Part shown: positions 53,322-62,642 of the stretch, one piece after another
How positions within the stretch are numbered: position 1 is the first letter of the stretch
Layout of the letters: each line of letters begins with the position of its first letter
NCBI GenBank assembly: GCA_036267635.1
Contig: DATAVR010000006.1
Coordinates: 62,001-126,000, forward strand
Origin: JADGRB01 sp036267635
Lineage (GTDB): Bacteria; Myxococcota_A; Polyangia; Fen-1088
Reading direction: 5' to 3'
DNA length: 64,000 bases
Program-made: the position numbers and the translations under genes
Notes under the pieces: generated by a model
What the model was told of the DNA's origin: nothing
Database searches by the model: none
The model's input: only the letters and a program-made list of their open reading frames with translations

Positions 53322-54696
53322 GGCGTTTGAGCGTGTTGCCGGTGAACGTCGCCGCCAGGTCCCAGATGGCGCTGGGGAAGCGGTGGGCGTCGGCCAGGAC
53401 GTCGTCGACGGCGCGCACGATCCAGTCTTCGTCGTCCTGGCTGAGGCAGAGCGGCGGCAGCAGCTTGATGACGTACATGTCGTGGCCGGCCACCTGGCTC
53501 AAGATGCGATGGCGCTTGAAGAGCGGCAGCACCACCATCTGGCAGTAGAGGCCCTTGGTGGCTTTATCGACGAGGGCCCAGGCGGCGCGCAGCTTGAGCG
53601 ACTTGGGGGGGCCGAGCTCGAGCGCGATCATCATGCCGCGGCCGCGCACCTCGGCGAGCAGCTCGTAACGCGGGACCAGCGCCTGCAGGCGGCGGATGAG
53701 GCTCTCGCCCCGGCGGGCGGCGTTCTCGATCAACTTCTCGTCGTCGAGCACCTGCAGCGTGGCGAGCCCCGCGGCCATCGCCAGGTTGTTCTTACCGAAC
53801 GTCGAGCCGTGCACGACGGCGCGGTCCATCCGGTCGAAGGTCCTGTCGAAGATCCACCTCTTGCCGGCGACGGCGCCGACCGGGACGTAGCCGCCCGAGA
53901 GCGCCTTGGCGATGAGCACCAAGTCGGGATCGACGTTCTCGGCTTCGGTCGCCAGGAAGGTCCCCGTGCGCCCGAGGCCGGTCTGCACCTCGTCGGCCAC
54001 GAACAAGGTCCCGTGCCGGCGGCAGAGGCGCGCCGCTTCGGCGAGATAGCCGGGCGCCGGGAGGTTGACCCCTTTTCCCTGGATCGGCTCGACGATGAAC
54101 GCGGCCACGTCACCCCGCGACAGCGCCGCTTCCAGCGCCGGGAGATCGCTCCAGGGGACGCGGACGGCGTCGGCGAGCAGCGGGCCGAATCCTTCGCGGA
54201 AGATGGCGTCGCCGTTGAGCGACAGGGCGCCCATCGTCAGGCCGTGGAAGGCGTGGTCACAGCAGATCAGCTTGGCGCGCTTGGTGGCTTGCCGCGCGAG
54301 CTTGATGGCCGCCTCGACCGCCTCCGTCCCCGAGTTGCAGAAGAAGACCCGCTCCTGTCCCGGCATGCGCGCGAGCAGCTTCTCGGCCAGCATTCCGGCC
54401 AGCGGCGAGACGTCCATCTGCACGAGGTCGGCGAGATCGCCGGCCAGCACGTCGGCGAGCGCCCGTTTGACCGTCGGGTGGTTGCGCCCGATGGCGAACA
54501 CGCCGAACCCCGACAGCAGATCGAGGTAGCGCTGCCCCTCCTGGTCAAAGAGGTAGGCCCCTTCCGCGCGCGCGTAGTGGCGATCGAAGCCGATCGTCTT
54601 CAGCACCTGCACCATCTTCGGGTTCAGGTACTTCTCGTGCAGCGTGAACTTCTCGCCGGCGCGCGCGCCGAGCGCATCGAGGATGCTGTCGCTCAC
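53311..54696 (-). CDS. hpnO: Class III aminotransferase, HpnO type (aminobacteriohopanetriol synthesis)
   Basis: This 461-residue PLP enzyme has FFCNSGTEAVEAAIKLAR at about 118-135, Asp235 in VADEVQTGLGRTG and the PLP lysine Lys264 in LIAKALSGGYVP. The position beside hpnG and hpnH, and the hopanoid cyclase nearby, identify it as HpnO, which makes aminobacteriohopanetriol from the ribose-derived side chain. The GTG start overlaps the hpnG stop (GTGA). A related ornithine-type aminotransferase would not be expected here. The assignment is by context plus family. Confidence 0.85.
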   Translation of the reverse strand: MSDSILDALGARAGEKFTLHEKYLNPKMVQVLKTIGFDRHYARAEGAYLFDQEGQRYLDLLSGFGVFAIGRNHPTVKRALADVLAGDLADLVQMDVSPLAGMLAEKLLARMPGQERVFFCNSGTEAVEAAIKLARQATKRAKLICCDHAFHGLTMGALSLNGDAIFREGFGPLLADAVRVPWSDLPALEAALSRGDVAAFIVEPIQGKGVNLPAPGYLAEAARLCRRHGTLFVADEVQTGLGRTGTFLATEAENVDPDLVLIAKALSGGYVPVGAVAGKRWIFDRTFDRMDRAVVHGSTFGKNNLAMAAGLATLQVLDDEKLIENAARRGESLIRRLQALVPRYELLAEVRGRGMMIALELGPPKSLKLRAAWALVDKATKGLYCQMVVLPLFKRHRILSQVAGHDMYVIKLLPPLCLSQDDEDWIVRAVDDVLADAHRFPSAIWDLAATFTGNTLKRRAG

Positions 54697-55451
54697 GCCG
54701 TCCCTCGCGCGGCGGTGCAGGCCGGAAGCGCCGCCTCCGCCGCGCGCGCCAGCACGACGGCGCAGTCGGCGACGCGCTTGCGGAGCGCCAGCAGCGCAGG
54801 CAGCGCGCCGGGGTCGCCCAGCAGGCCCCGCAGCACGCGCCCGCGGCTGACCGCGCCGCCCGCGTCGAGGCTTCGGTTCAGCAACGCGGGCAGCGCCTCG
54901 CCCGCCGTGTCGCTCACCGCGCGCAGGACCACCCAGGGGATCGCCGCTTCGACGGCCGCCGCGACGTAGCTGCTCGATTCGAGGTCGACGACGGCCAGAC
55001 CGGCGCCGGCCTGCTTCGCCAGCCGGCGTTTCTCGTCGGCGCTGTCGGCGATTCGCCGCGCGCTCAGCACCGCCGCTGCGCGCCCGCCGGTGGCGCGCAG
55101 CGTGGCGTCCACCTGCTCGGCGTCAGCTGCGCAGGCGCGCCCCTCCTCGTCGATCACGCGGCTGGCCACGATCAGGTCGGCCGACGCCAGCTCCGGGCTG
55201 AGCGCCCCGGAAACGCCGATCACCACCAGCGCCCGCGCGCCCGATCCGGCCAGCAGCGCGGCGACGCCCGCGCGCGCATTGCGGGCGCCGTCGCCGGTGG
55301 CTCCGAGCGCGATCTCCTGGCCGCCGAGGCGCCCGCGCTCGATGACCAGGGTGCCGATCGACGTGGGTTGCGTTCGCGCCGAGGCGCCCGCCAGCCGCGC
55401 GCGCAGCGGCGCGATCTCCTCGGGCATCGCCGCGACGATGGCAATCGTCAT
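54693..55451 (-). CDS. hpnG: HpnG-type hopanoid phosphorylase
   Basis: This 252-residue protein belongs to the nucleoside phosphorylase family. Its N-terminal strand is TIAIVAAMPEEIAPLRARLA, followed by ALVVIGVSGALSPELASADL and AVVDLESSSYVAAAVEAAIP, where the DLES block binds ribose. In hopanoid synthesis HpnG removes adenine from adenosylhopane to give ribosylhopane. It overlaps hpnO by four bases and follows hpnH by 10 bases. The ATG at 55451 fits the family start. Confidence 0.88.
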   Translation of the reverse strand: MTIAIVAAMPEEIAPLRARLAGASARTQPTSIGTLVIERGRLGGQEIALGATGDGARNARAGVAALLAGSGARALVVIGVSGALSPELASADLIVASRVIDEEGRACAADAEQVDATLRATGGRAAAVLSARRIADSADEKRRLAKQAGAGLAVVDLESSSYVAAAVEAAIPWVVLRAVSDTAGEALPALLNRSLDAGGAVSRGRVLRGLLGDPGALPALLALRKRVADCAVVLARAAEAALPACTAARGTA

Positions 55452-55461
55452 CGGGCCGCGT

Positions 55462-56463
55462 TCAACCCAGGAAATTCCAGGCCGCCATGCGCAGCAGGTC
55501 CTTGGGGCTCTTGCGGAGGCCCCGCACGGCCGACGCCTCGAAGCCGCTGTGCATCGCGCAGTTCTGGCACTTCTCATCGACGCGCGACTCCCAGTAGGCC
55601 CAGTCGGTCTTGGTCCAGAACTCGGTCCAGTCCTGCACGTACTCGTCGCCGATCAGATAGCAGGGCTTCTTCCACCCCTTGGGCGTGAAGGTGACGGTGC
55701 TCCAGGGGGAGCAGTCGTACTCGCGCATCCCGGCCGCGAACTCCAGATACATCGGCGTCGACTGCATCCGGTACTCCTTGGAGAGCTCCAGCACGCGCCG
55801 GAACTTGCGGTGGATCTCCTGCTTGGTCAGGAAGATGTTCTCCTTCACCGACTCGTAGTGGTAGCCGGGCGAGACGAGCAGCCCGTCGACGCCCAGCCCC
55901 TTGACCAGCTTGCAGAGCTCCTCGATCTCCTCGACCGACGTCTCCTTGAAGACGGTGGTGTTGGTGGTGACGTGGTAGCCGCGCCGCTTGGCCTCCTTGA
56001 TCATCTCGATCGCCTTGTCGAACACGCCCTCGCGCGCGCAGACCTTGTCGTGCGTCTCCCGCATCCCGTCGAGGTGGACGTTGATGGTGAGGCGCTTGTG
56101 CGGCGCAATCTTGCCGAACACCTTGGTGTCCAGCACCAGTCCGTTGGTGCACAGATAAATGTGCTTCTTGCGCGCGATGATCGCGGAGAGCAGCTCGGCC
56201 AGCTCCGGGTAGAGCGTCGGCTCGCCGCCGCAGATCGACACCGTGGGGGCGCCGCACTCGTCGAGCGCGCGCAGGCAGGTCTCGACCGGCAGGCGATCCG
56301 ACAGCTTGCCGGTGTGCCTCTCAGTCGAGCAACCCACGCAGGCGAGGTTGCAGGTCTAAAGCGGCTCCAGCATCAGGACCAGCGGGTAGCGTGTCTCACC
56401 CGCCGCCGCCTTCCGGATCTGGTAGCCGACCTGGTCTGTCGTTATATGAATCGGAAACCGCAT
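55462..56463 (-). pseudogene. hpnH: HpnH radical SAM adenosyl-hopene transferase, interrupted by an in-frame TAG
   Basis: The reading frame from ATG 56463 gives MRFPIHITTDQVGYQIRKAA and YPLVLMLEPL. A TAG at 56358-56356 (codon 36) follows, and then TCNLACVGCSTERHTGKL with the radical SAM cysteines CxxxCxxC. All else is intact for about 300 more residues (ICGGEPTLYPELAELL, INVHLDGMRETHDKV, SPGYHYESVKENIF). HpnH joins adenosine to diploptene. Known HpnH proteins usually have an aromatic residue here, from memory Tyr or Phe, so a single base change would explain it. GGAGAG precedes the ATG. Translation may restart after the stop or the TAG may be a sequencing error. Confidence 0.82.
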
Positions 56464-56477
56464 GTGTCTCTCCTTAG

Positions 56478-58460
56478 ATGACTGACGCCGCCGCCACAAC
56501 TGGACCTACCGGACGAAGCTTGTTGGTGCCCGCGCCGGCGCGCGCGCGCCTCGACGCTGCCATCGCCGCCGCGCGCGACTGGTTGATCGCGCGGCAGGCC
56601 CCCGAGGGGTTCTGGCAGGGGGAGCTGGAAGGGGACACCACCCTGGAAAGCTACCTCATCTTGATTGAAGCGTTCTTCAATCGACGCGAGAGCGACAAGG
56701 TGCGCGATCTGGCCCGCGTCATCCGCGCCGAGGCGCTGCCCGGCGGCGGCTTTGGCCAATATCAGGGAGGGCCGCCCGAGCTGTCGGTCTCCTGTCTCAG
56801 CTACTTCGCGCTCAAGGTGGCGGGCGAATCGGCCGACGCGCCGCACATGCGCGCCGCGCGCGCCACCATCCGCGCCCTCGGCGGCGTCGGGCGCGCCAAC
56901 ACGTACACCCGCCACCACCTGGCGATGTTCGGGCAAGTCTCCTGGGAGAGCGTCCCGGCGATACCGCCCGAGATGCTCTTCTTCCCGCGGAGCGCGCCGT
57001 TCTCCGTCTACGACCTGTCGGCCTGGTCGCGCACGATCTTCGTCCCGCTCTCGATCATCTGGGCCGAAAAACCGGTGGTGGCGCTCCCCGCGGCCTGCGG
57101 GGTCCCGGAGCTCCTCGACGACGCGCGCGAGCTCGGCCCGGTCGATCCTCCGCCGGCCGCCGACTGGAAGACCGTCTTCCACGGCATCGACAAGCTGCTC
57201 AAGGTCGGCGAGCGGGTTCCGGGCGCCGGGCTCTTGCGCCGGCGGGCGGTCAAGCGCGCGGGTGCCTGGGTGATCGAGCGGCTCGCCGACTCCGACGGCC
57301 TCTCGGCCATCCTGCCGGCGATGGCCAACAGCGTGCTGGCGCTCAGCCTGCTCGGCTACGGCGAGAAGCACCCACTGCTCGCCGAGGCGCTCGGTCACCT
57401 CGACGGACTCTTGCTGCGCGACGAGGACGGCCTGCGCATGCAGCCCTGCCTGTCGCCGGTTTGGGACACGGTGCTGGCGACGCACGCGCTCTTGCAAGGG
57501 TCGGTCGCGCCCGACGATCCCGCCGTCGCCCGCGCGGTGGCCTGGCTGCTCGACAAACAGACCCGGCGCCCCGGCGACTGGGCCGTGCGCAATCCGGCGC
57601 CGCCCGGCGGCTGGTACTTCGAAGGGAAGAACGAGTTTTACCCCGACGTCGACGACACCTGCATGGCGCTCATGGTGCTGGGGCAGGCGCGGGCCGGCGG
57701 CACACCCGAGGCGCGCGCCGAGGCGACCAGGCGCGGCCTGGCCTGGATGATGGGGATGCAGAACGACGACGGCGGCTGGGCCAGCTTCGATCGCGGCAAC
57801 GACAAGCACTGGCTGACGGCGGTCCCCTTCGCCGACCACAACGCCATGATCGATCCGAGCACCGCTGACATCACGGCCCGCGTGCTCGAGTCTCTGAGTC
57901 ACCTCCCCGACTTCGGCGCCGCCTTGGGCGTCGCCCATCCGGCGGTGGTGCGCGCGCTCGGCTTTCTCCGCCGCGACCAGACGACCGAGGGGTGCTGGTA
58001 CGGGCGCTGGGGGGTCAACTATCTCTACGGCACCTGGCAGGTGCTGCGCGGCCTGCGCGCCATCGGCGAGGACATGGAGCTCCCCTACGTGCGGCGCGCG
58101 ACGCGCTGGCTGCTCGGGCGGCAGAACGACGACGGCGGCTGGGGCGAGAGCATCGCCAGCTACGACCACCCCGCGCAAAAAGGGGTCGGCCCCTCGACGC
58201 CCAGCCAGACCGCCTGGGCGATCATGGGTCTCGTCGCCGGCGGCGAGGCCGAGAGCGCGGCCGTCCGACGCGGCGTCCAGCATCTGCTCGAGCGGCAGCG
58301 GGACGGAACCTGGGAACAGCTTCCCTGGACGGGGACCGGCTTCCCGAAGGTTTTCTATCTCAATTATCATTACTACCGGCACTACTTCCCGCTCATGGCG
58401 CTGTCGCAATACCGCGTCCAAAGCGCGACGGCGAAGGCGATGGCGGCCTCGGCGCGCTAG
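56478..58460 (+). CDS. shc: Squalene-hopene cyclase
   Basis: This 660-residue cyclase has the catalytic DVDDT motif at 390-394 (Asp390 and Asp393), and several QW repeats, such as GFWQGELEGDTTLESY at the start and GGWGESIASYDHPAQKGVG near the end. It turns squalene into hopene and diplopterol in the membrane. It is divergent from hpnH, with only 14 bases between the two ATGs. A GTG at 56524 is a possible later start. Its stop faces the convergent squalene-synthase-like gene. The length and motif are complete. Confidence 0.96.
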   Translation: MTDAAATTGPTGRSLLVPAPARARLDAAIAAARDWLIARQAPEGFWQGELEGDTTLESYLILIEAFFNRRESDKVRDLARVIRAEALPGGGFGQYQGGPPELSVSCLSYFALKVAGESADAPHMRAARATIRALGGVGRANTYTRHHLAMFGQVSWESVPAIPPEMLFFPRSAPFSVYDLSAWSRTIFVPLSIIWAEKPVVALPAACGVPELLDDARELGPVDPPPAADWKTVFHGIDKLLKVGERVPGAGLLRRRAVKRAGAWVIERLADSDGLSAILPAMANSVLALSLLGYGEKHPLLAEALGHLDGLLLRDEDGLRMQPCLSPVWDTVLATHALLQGSVAPDDPAVARAVAWLLDKQTRRPGDWAVRNPAPPGGWYFEGKNEFYPDVDDTCMALMVLGQARAGGTPEARAEATRRGLAWMMGMQNDDGGWASFDRGNDKHWLTAVPFADHNAMIDPSTADITARVLESLSHLPDFGAALGVAHPAVVRALGFLRRDQTTEGCWYGRWGVNYLYGTWQVLRGLRAIGEDMELPYVRRATRWLLGRQNDDGGWGESIASYDHPAQKGVGPSTPSQTAWAIMGLVAGGEAESAAVRRGVQHLLERQRDGTWEQLPWTGTGFPKVFYLNYHYYRHYFPLMALSQYRVQSATAKAMAASAR

Positions 58461-58465
58461 CGCTC

Positions 58466-59380
58466 TCAGGCCTCCACGGGGATGGGGCGGGCGTTCCCGA
58501 TCCCGCTGGCGATCTCGGCGGCGATCTTGACGACCGTGGTGCGCGTCAGCTTGGCGCCGAGCCCCTGGTCGCGAAGGATCTGGAGGTTCGCCGCCGCGAG
58601 CTTGCAGATGAAGGCGTTGAACGCGACCAGCCCGGACTCGGCCCCTCCTTGGTGCAGGAGCCCGACGTATGCCGAGGCCGCCGCCAGATCCTTGCGCGCC
58701 AGCGCGAAGACCTCGGCCAGCGGTGCGAGGCGCGGCAGGAAGGTCCGCCCTTCGGCAGCATCCGGGCGCGCGTCCTTGAGGATGTTCACCAGCTGCAGCC
58801 CCTCGCCGAACGCTGCCGCGTGGCTGCGCAGCTCGCTGGCCACGCGAGTGAGCTGCGGGCGTCCGAGGAGAAACAGCTCCGTCAGCATCTCGCCGACGAT
58901 GCCGGCCACGGCGTAGCAGTAGGCGCGCAGATCGTCGACGGTGTCGAGCTGCAGGCTCCCCTCCGGTTGCACGCGCGCCACGAAGCTCGCCATCCCCTCG
59001 GCGCTGCGGGCGACGTGCGCCCGCAGGATGGCCTGCGCTTCGGGGCGCAACGCCCGGTAACGCTCGAGCACGTACGGCGTGCGGGCGAGCAGCTCCTGGT
59101 AGCCGGCGTGCTTGAGCGGGGGCTCGCGCGTCCAGGTCTCGGCGAGCGTCCGCGACTCCCCGGGAGGTCGGTCGAGCAGGCCGACGAACTGCTTCAGCGC
59201 CTCGAGCCGCAAGGCGGGCGGCCAGAGGATTGCGTCCTCGAACGTGTCGATGATGCGGAACAGCAGATAAGCGATTCCGACCTCGTCGCGGGTCGGCTGT
59301 GGCAAGCAGGGGATCGTGAGCGCGAACGTGCGGCTCGTCTTTTGCAAAAGACCTTCGATGCCGTTGTCGGTGTCGGTCAA
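58466..59380 (-). CDS. Squalene/phytoene synthase family protein (squalene synthase-like)
   Basis: This 304-residue enzyme has both aspartate motifs, DTFED near 45 and DARPD near 210 (LVNILKDARPDAAEGRTFLP), plus LLQKTSRTFALTIPCLPQP near the start. The middle CYAVAGIVGEMLTELFL resembles single-enzyme squalene synthases. No hpnC, hpnD or hpnE partner is visible, so it may make squalene alone from farnesyl diphosphate. TTG 59380 has GAGG upstream; the frame is open to 59434. A family member of the HpnC or HpnD type is the alternative. Confidence 0.82.
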   Translation of the reverse strand: MTDTDNGIEGLLQKTSRTFALTIPCLPQPTRDEVGIAYLLFRIIDTFEDAILWPPALRLEALKQFVGLLDRPPGESRTLAETWTREPPLKHAGYQELLARTPYVLERYRALRPEAQAILRAHVARSAEGMASFVARVQPEGSLQLDTVDDLRAYCYAVAGIVGEMLTELFLLGRPQLTRVASELRSHAAAFGEGLQLVNILKDARPDAAEGRTFLPRLAPLAEVFALARKDLAAASAYVGLLHQGGAESGLVAFNAFICKLAAANLQILRDQGLGAKLTRTTVVKIAAEIASGIGNARPIPVEA

Positions 59381-59443
59381 ACCCTCATCCTCACGAATCC
59401 TAAAAGAAATAAGGCCGGGCGCAGATAAAAGCAATCGCGGCGG

Positions 59444-60979
59444 TCACGCCCGAGGGCGGACATCAAGGACGTTGTACCCCCAAGCAGGGAGGTCGAGATA
59501 GAGCCCTTCGTGGGCGAGCGTTCGGCCGTCGCGCTCGTAGCGGGCGTCGCCGAGAAGGTCCGTGAGCACCAGCACACCCTGGTCGAGGCCGTCGAGGCCG
59601 ACTTCGGCGTAGCACTGGGCGCGCGTCGCGCCGTAGTTGACCGCGACGAGCAGCTGGCCGGATTCCTTGTCCTGGCCCTGGCGCTTCCCGTCCCAGCTGA
59701 ACACGATGAAGTTGTCCCAGCTCGGGTTGCCTGCCCAGGCGGCACGGCAGGCGGAGAGGCGCCAGGCGCCGTCGTGCGTCTCCGGCCGCCGCAGACAGCC
59801 GAGGAGGCCCTCGTAGAACGCGCCCAGCGCGGCGTCCGGTTTTTCCGTCACGCGGCGCGCGAGGTGGATCGAGGCGTGCGCCCGGCGCCCCTCGAATTCG
59901 CCTTCGTAGAAGAAGCGCAGGCCAGGCACCAGAAAGGTGACGACGGCGGCGGCCCGGTGGATGTCGGGCGGAAACGTGGCGGCGGCGCGCGGCTCGTCGT
60001 GGTTCTCGAGAAAGTGCAGCGTGCGATCCAGAAATGCGGGCGCGGCGGAGAGGTGCTCACGCACCGGGCGCGCGACGCCGTTGCGCAGGCGGTCGTAGAG
60101 GCGCTTGTCGTAGGTGAAGTCGAATCCCTCTTCTTGCAGCGACCACTCGAGGTCCCAGTAGGCCTCGGCGACGAACAGGAACCCCGGGTGCCGCTTGCGG
60201 ACGCGCGGGATCGCCTCGGGCCAAAACGTTCCGTCGACCGGCGGCGTTCCGTCGCGCGGGCGCGCGCGCTCGCCCCAGGTGCGGGCGACGACCTCCGGCT
60301 CGAGCAGCATCGCCATGTCGCAGCGGGCGCCGTCCGCGCGGTCGGCGATCCGCGCGAGCTCCGCGATCATCGACTCGCGCAGGCCGCCGTGCCGGTAGTT
60401 GAGCTGGAGCGTGTCGTTCCAGCCTGGGAAGTTGGGATCGCGGCCGTGCGCGAAGATCTTCCGTCCCTGCGCTGTCTCGAGCGCCAGGTAATTCTTCGGC
60501 TCGCGGCGCAGATCGTCCTCGCTCCCGGCGATCAGAAACTCCGGGTGCGCCTCGACCCAGGGGTGATCGAGCGCGATGTGATTGGGGACGAAGTCGAGCA
60601 GCAGGCTGAGGCCGCGGCGGCGCAGGCGCTCGCGCAACCGCGCCAGCGCCGGTTCGCCGCCGAAGTCGCGATGGACCTGGTAGCCGACGATCGCGAACGG
60701 CGATCCGACGATGTCGGCCTCGCGGAGGTCGGGGAGATCGGCCCGCAGATCGGCGCGCGCCGCGGGGCCGCGGGAGCTCTCCCGGCCCATCGGACCGGTC
60801 TGCCAGACGCCCAACATCCAGATCCAGCTGAACCCGCGCGCCGCCGCGCGGTCGAACAGATCATCGGGCAGATCGTCGAGCGTGGCCGGGCGCCCGAGGG
60901 TGGCCGCCGCTTCGCTGACCGCGATCCGCGTGTCGATCTGATAGAGCGCCGGGAACCTGGAACCGTCGCTGTCGGTCAT
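59444..60979 (-). CDS. GH13 alpha-amylase family protein
   Basis: This 511-residue enzyme has the GH13 pattern: LLLDFVPNHIALDHPW near 127-141, the nucleophile Asp221 in GARCDMAMLL, the acid/base Glu272 in FVAEAYWD and the stabiliser His327-Asp328 in FLENHDEPRA. No signal peptide is seen, so it would act on glycogen or maltodextrins in the cytoplasm. The C-terminal beta domain ends in GYNVLDVRPRA. It reads toward the squalene-synthase-like gene on the same strand. Its exact specificity is unknown. Confidence 0.92.
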   Translation of the reverse strand: MTDSDGSRFPALYQIDTRIAVSEAAATLGRPATLDDLPDDLFDRAAARGFSWIWMLGVWQTGPMGRESSRGPAARADLRADLPDLREADIVGSPFAIVGYQVHRDFGGEPALARLRERLRRRGLSLLLDFVPNHIALDHPWVEAHPEFLIAGSEDDLRREPKNYLALETAQGRKIFAHGRDPNFPGWNDTLQLNYRHGGLRESMIAELARIADRADGARCDMAMLLEPEVVARTWGERARPRDGTPPVDGTFWPEAIPRVRKRHPGFLFVAEAYWDLEWSLQEEGFDFTYDKRLYDRLRNGVARPVREHLSAAPAFLDRTLHFLENHDEPRAAATFPPDIHRAAAVVTFLVPGLRFFYEGEFEGRRAHASIHLARRVTEKPDAALGAFYEGLLGCLRRPETHDGAWRLSACRAAWAGNPSWDNFIVFSWDGKRQGQDKESGQLLVAVNYGATRAQCYAEVGLDGLDQGVLVLTDLLGDARYERDGRTLAHEGLYLDLPAWGYNVLDVRPRA

Positions 60980-61004
60980 GTCGGCAGGGCGCCGAAGGTA
61001 ATCA

Positions 61005-62630
61005 CTATTTGCTGGCGGCGTGCGGGGGCGGATTGGCCAGCCAGGCGCCGAAGGCGTCGATCAACGTCTCGGGCGGCAGGCGGTCGAACGAGCTGACCAG
61101 CCAGTCCATCGCCTCGGCGTGACGTTGCGCGCGCAAGAGCGCCTTGAACGCTTGCAGGCCCAGCGTCGGATCGCTCATCAGCGGAACCAGCTCCTTCACG
61201 TCGGCGTTGGCGTAAACGATCCGCCGCGCCTCGGGCGAGGCGTAGGGATCCTTCTTGACCGCGGCGGCGGCCGGCTGGTAGAGCGCGCGCCCGGCGGCGT
61301 CGGTCCGCTCGCCGAGCGCGGCCAGCACCGGCGCGCGCAGCTCGGGCTCGTTGCGCTTCTGCATCTTGGCCAGCAGATCGAGCGAGCCCGCCGAGGTCTG
61401 CTTCCCCAGCTCGGGCGCCATCGCGACCAGCGGCTGCGGCTCGCGCGCCTTCATGAGCGGCATGACGTAATCGATGGCCAGGTCGCCGCAGGCGCGAATG
61501 AGGCCGGCCGCCACTGCCGCGCGCACCTCGACCGAGGGATCCTTCACCAGCGGCTGCAGCCGGTAGAGCGTCGGCCGACCGCCGCCCGGCCGCGCGAAGA
61601 CCGTCGCGGCGGTCGCGCGCAGGTGCGCGTCGCTGTCGCCGAGCGCGTTGAGGGCCGGACGGCGCGCGCTCGCCGGGCTGACGATCGCCAGTGTCTTCAG
61701 GACCTCCGCCCGCAGCGGGGCCGGGAGCGCATCCGTCTTCAGCAGGCCGGCGAGCGTCGCCACGCAGGGGGAGGCGGCCGGCAGCTCGGCGCCGGCCGCC
61801 TGCAGCACATGGGTGGAGAAGGCGATCCCCTCTGGATCGGTCGCCTTCAGGCGCGGCTGCACCAGCGCACAGAGATCGACCTTCAGGCCCGCCAGCGCCG
61901 GCGCGGCGATGGCCACCGTGTCGGGGCGGGCGAGCGCCGGCCGCAGCCGGGCGGCCTGTCGCGGATCTCCGGCGCGGGCCAGCGCCGCCGCGGCGCGCGC
62001 GTCGAGCGCCGGATCGGGTTGCGGCCGAACCAGCCAGGCTTGGGCGAAGGTCGACATCGCCCCGCTGTCCCCTTCGCGCGTGTAGCGCGCCACCCGCAGC
62101 AGCGCCTCCTTGATTCGCCCCTGGACGAACAGGCGCGGCAGCGCCTCGGCGAGCGGCGCCTCGACCCGGCGCACCTCGCCGCCCGAGCAGAGGCGGGCGT
62201 CGCGCGCGAAGATCCAGCGGAAGTGGGCGACGCCGTCGTCGCCGTAGACCGAGATCGGCGGAACGGGGAAGGGGACGTCGCCCCGGATGGAGCCGACCGC
62301 CGCCTGATCGAAGGCGGCCACGCCGGAGCCCTTCACGATCGTCACCTCGGCCGGGCTGCCGTCCCAGCGGACGGTGAACAGCAGCTCCGCCTCGAGCGCC
62401 GGGTTGTTGAGCGGATCGGTCGGCGGGCGCTTGGCGGCCACCTCCTCGATGAACAGGTTGGCCCAACGAAAGTGGATCGTGCGGTGGATTAACCGCAGGT
62501 AGTCGCCCTCGGCCCCCTTGGCCGTGATGGGTGGTTCCGGCGCCGGCGTGACGGGGGCAGCCCCCCGAGCGATGCCGCACAGGCCACACGCCGCCACGAG
62601 ACCCCATGCCAGCGGACGAAATCGGCGCAT
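61005..62630 (-). CDS. Exported protein with TonB-like C-terminal fold and HEAT repeats
   Basis: This 541-residue protein has a signal peptide (PLAWGLVAACGLCGIARG). A region of about 40-130 resembles the TonB C-terminal domain (EAELLFTVRWDGSPAEVTIV, AAVGSIRGDVPFPVPP). The rest shows HEAT-type helices (LIRACGDLAIDYVMPLM, PLMSDPTLGLQAFKALLRA). It may be a periplasmic scaffold. ATG 62630 places the signal peptide at the N-terminus, while ATG 62654 would add eight residues and overlap the divergent gene. Function is not known. Confidence 0.75.
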   Translation of the reverse strand: MRRFRPLAWGLVAACGLCGIARGAAPVTPAPEPPITAKGAEGDYLRLIHRTIHFRWANLFIEEVAAKRPPTDPLNNPALEAELLFTVRWDGSPAEVTIVKGSGVAAFDQAAVGSIRGDVPFPVPPISVYGDDGVAHFRWIFARDARLCSGGEVRRVEAPLAEALPRLFVQGRIKEALLRVARYTREGDSGAMSTFAQAWLVRPQPDPALDARAAAALARAGDPRQAARLRPALARPDTVAIAAPALAGLKVDLCALVQPRLKATDPEGIAFSTHVLQAAGAELPAASPCVATLAGLLKTDALPAPLRAEVLKTLAIVSPASARRPALNALGDSDAHLRATAATVFARPGGGRPTLYRLQPLVKDPSVEVRAAVAAGLIRACGDLAIDYVMPLMKAREPQPLVAMAPELGKQTSAGSLDLLAKMQKRNEPELRAPVLAALGERTDAAGRALYQPAAAAVKKDPYASPEARRIVYANADVKELVPLMSDPTLGLQAFKALLRAQRHAEAMDWLVSSFDRLPPETLIDAFGAWLANPPPHAASK

Positions 62631-62642
62631 ATTGAGGTGGCG

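Noticed and set aside
56356..56358. Pyrrolysine or recoded TAG in hpnH
   Set aside because: TAG ends several normal genes here (for example the glutathione peroxidase, flippase and cyclase genes), and no pyl genes are seen. An ordinary mutation or sequencing error is simpler.
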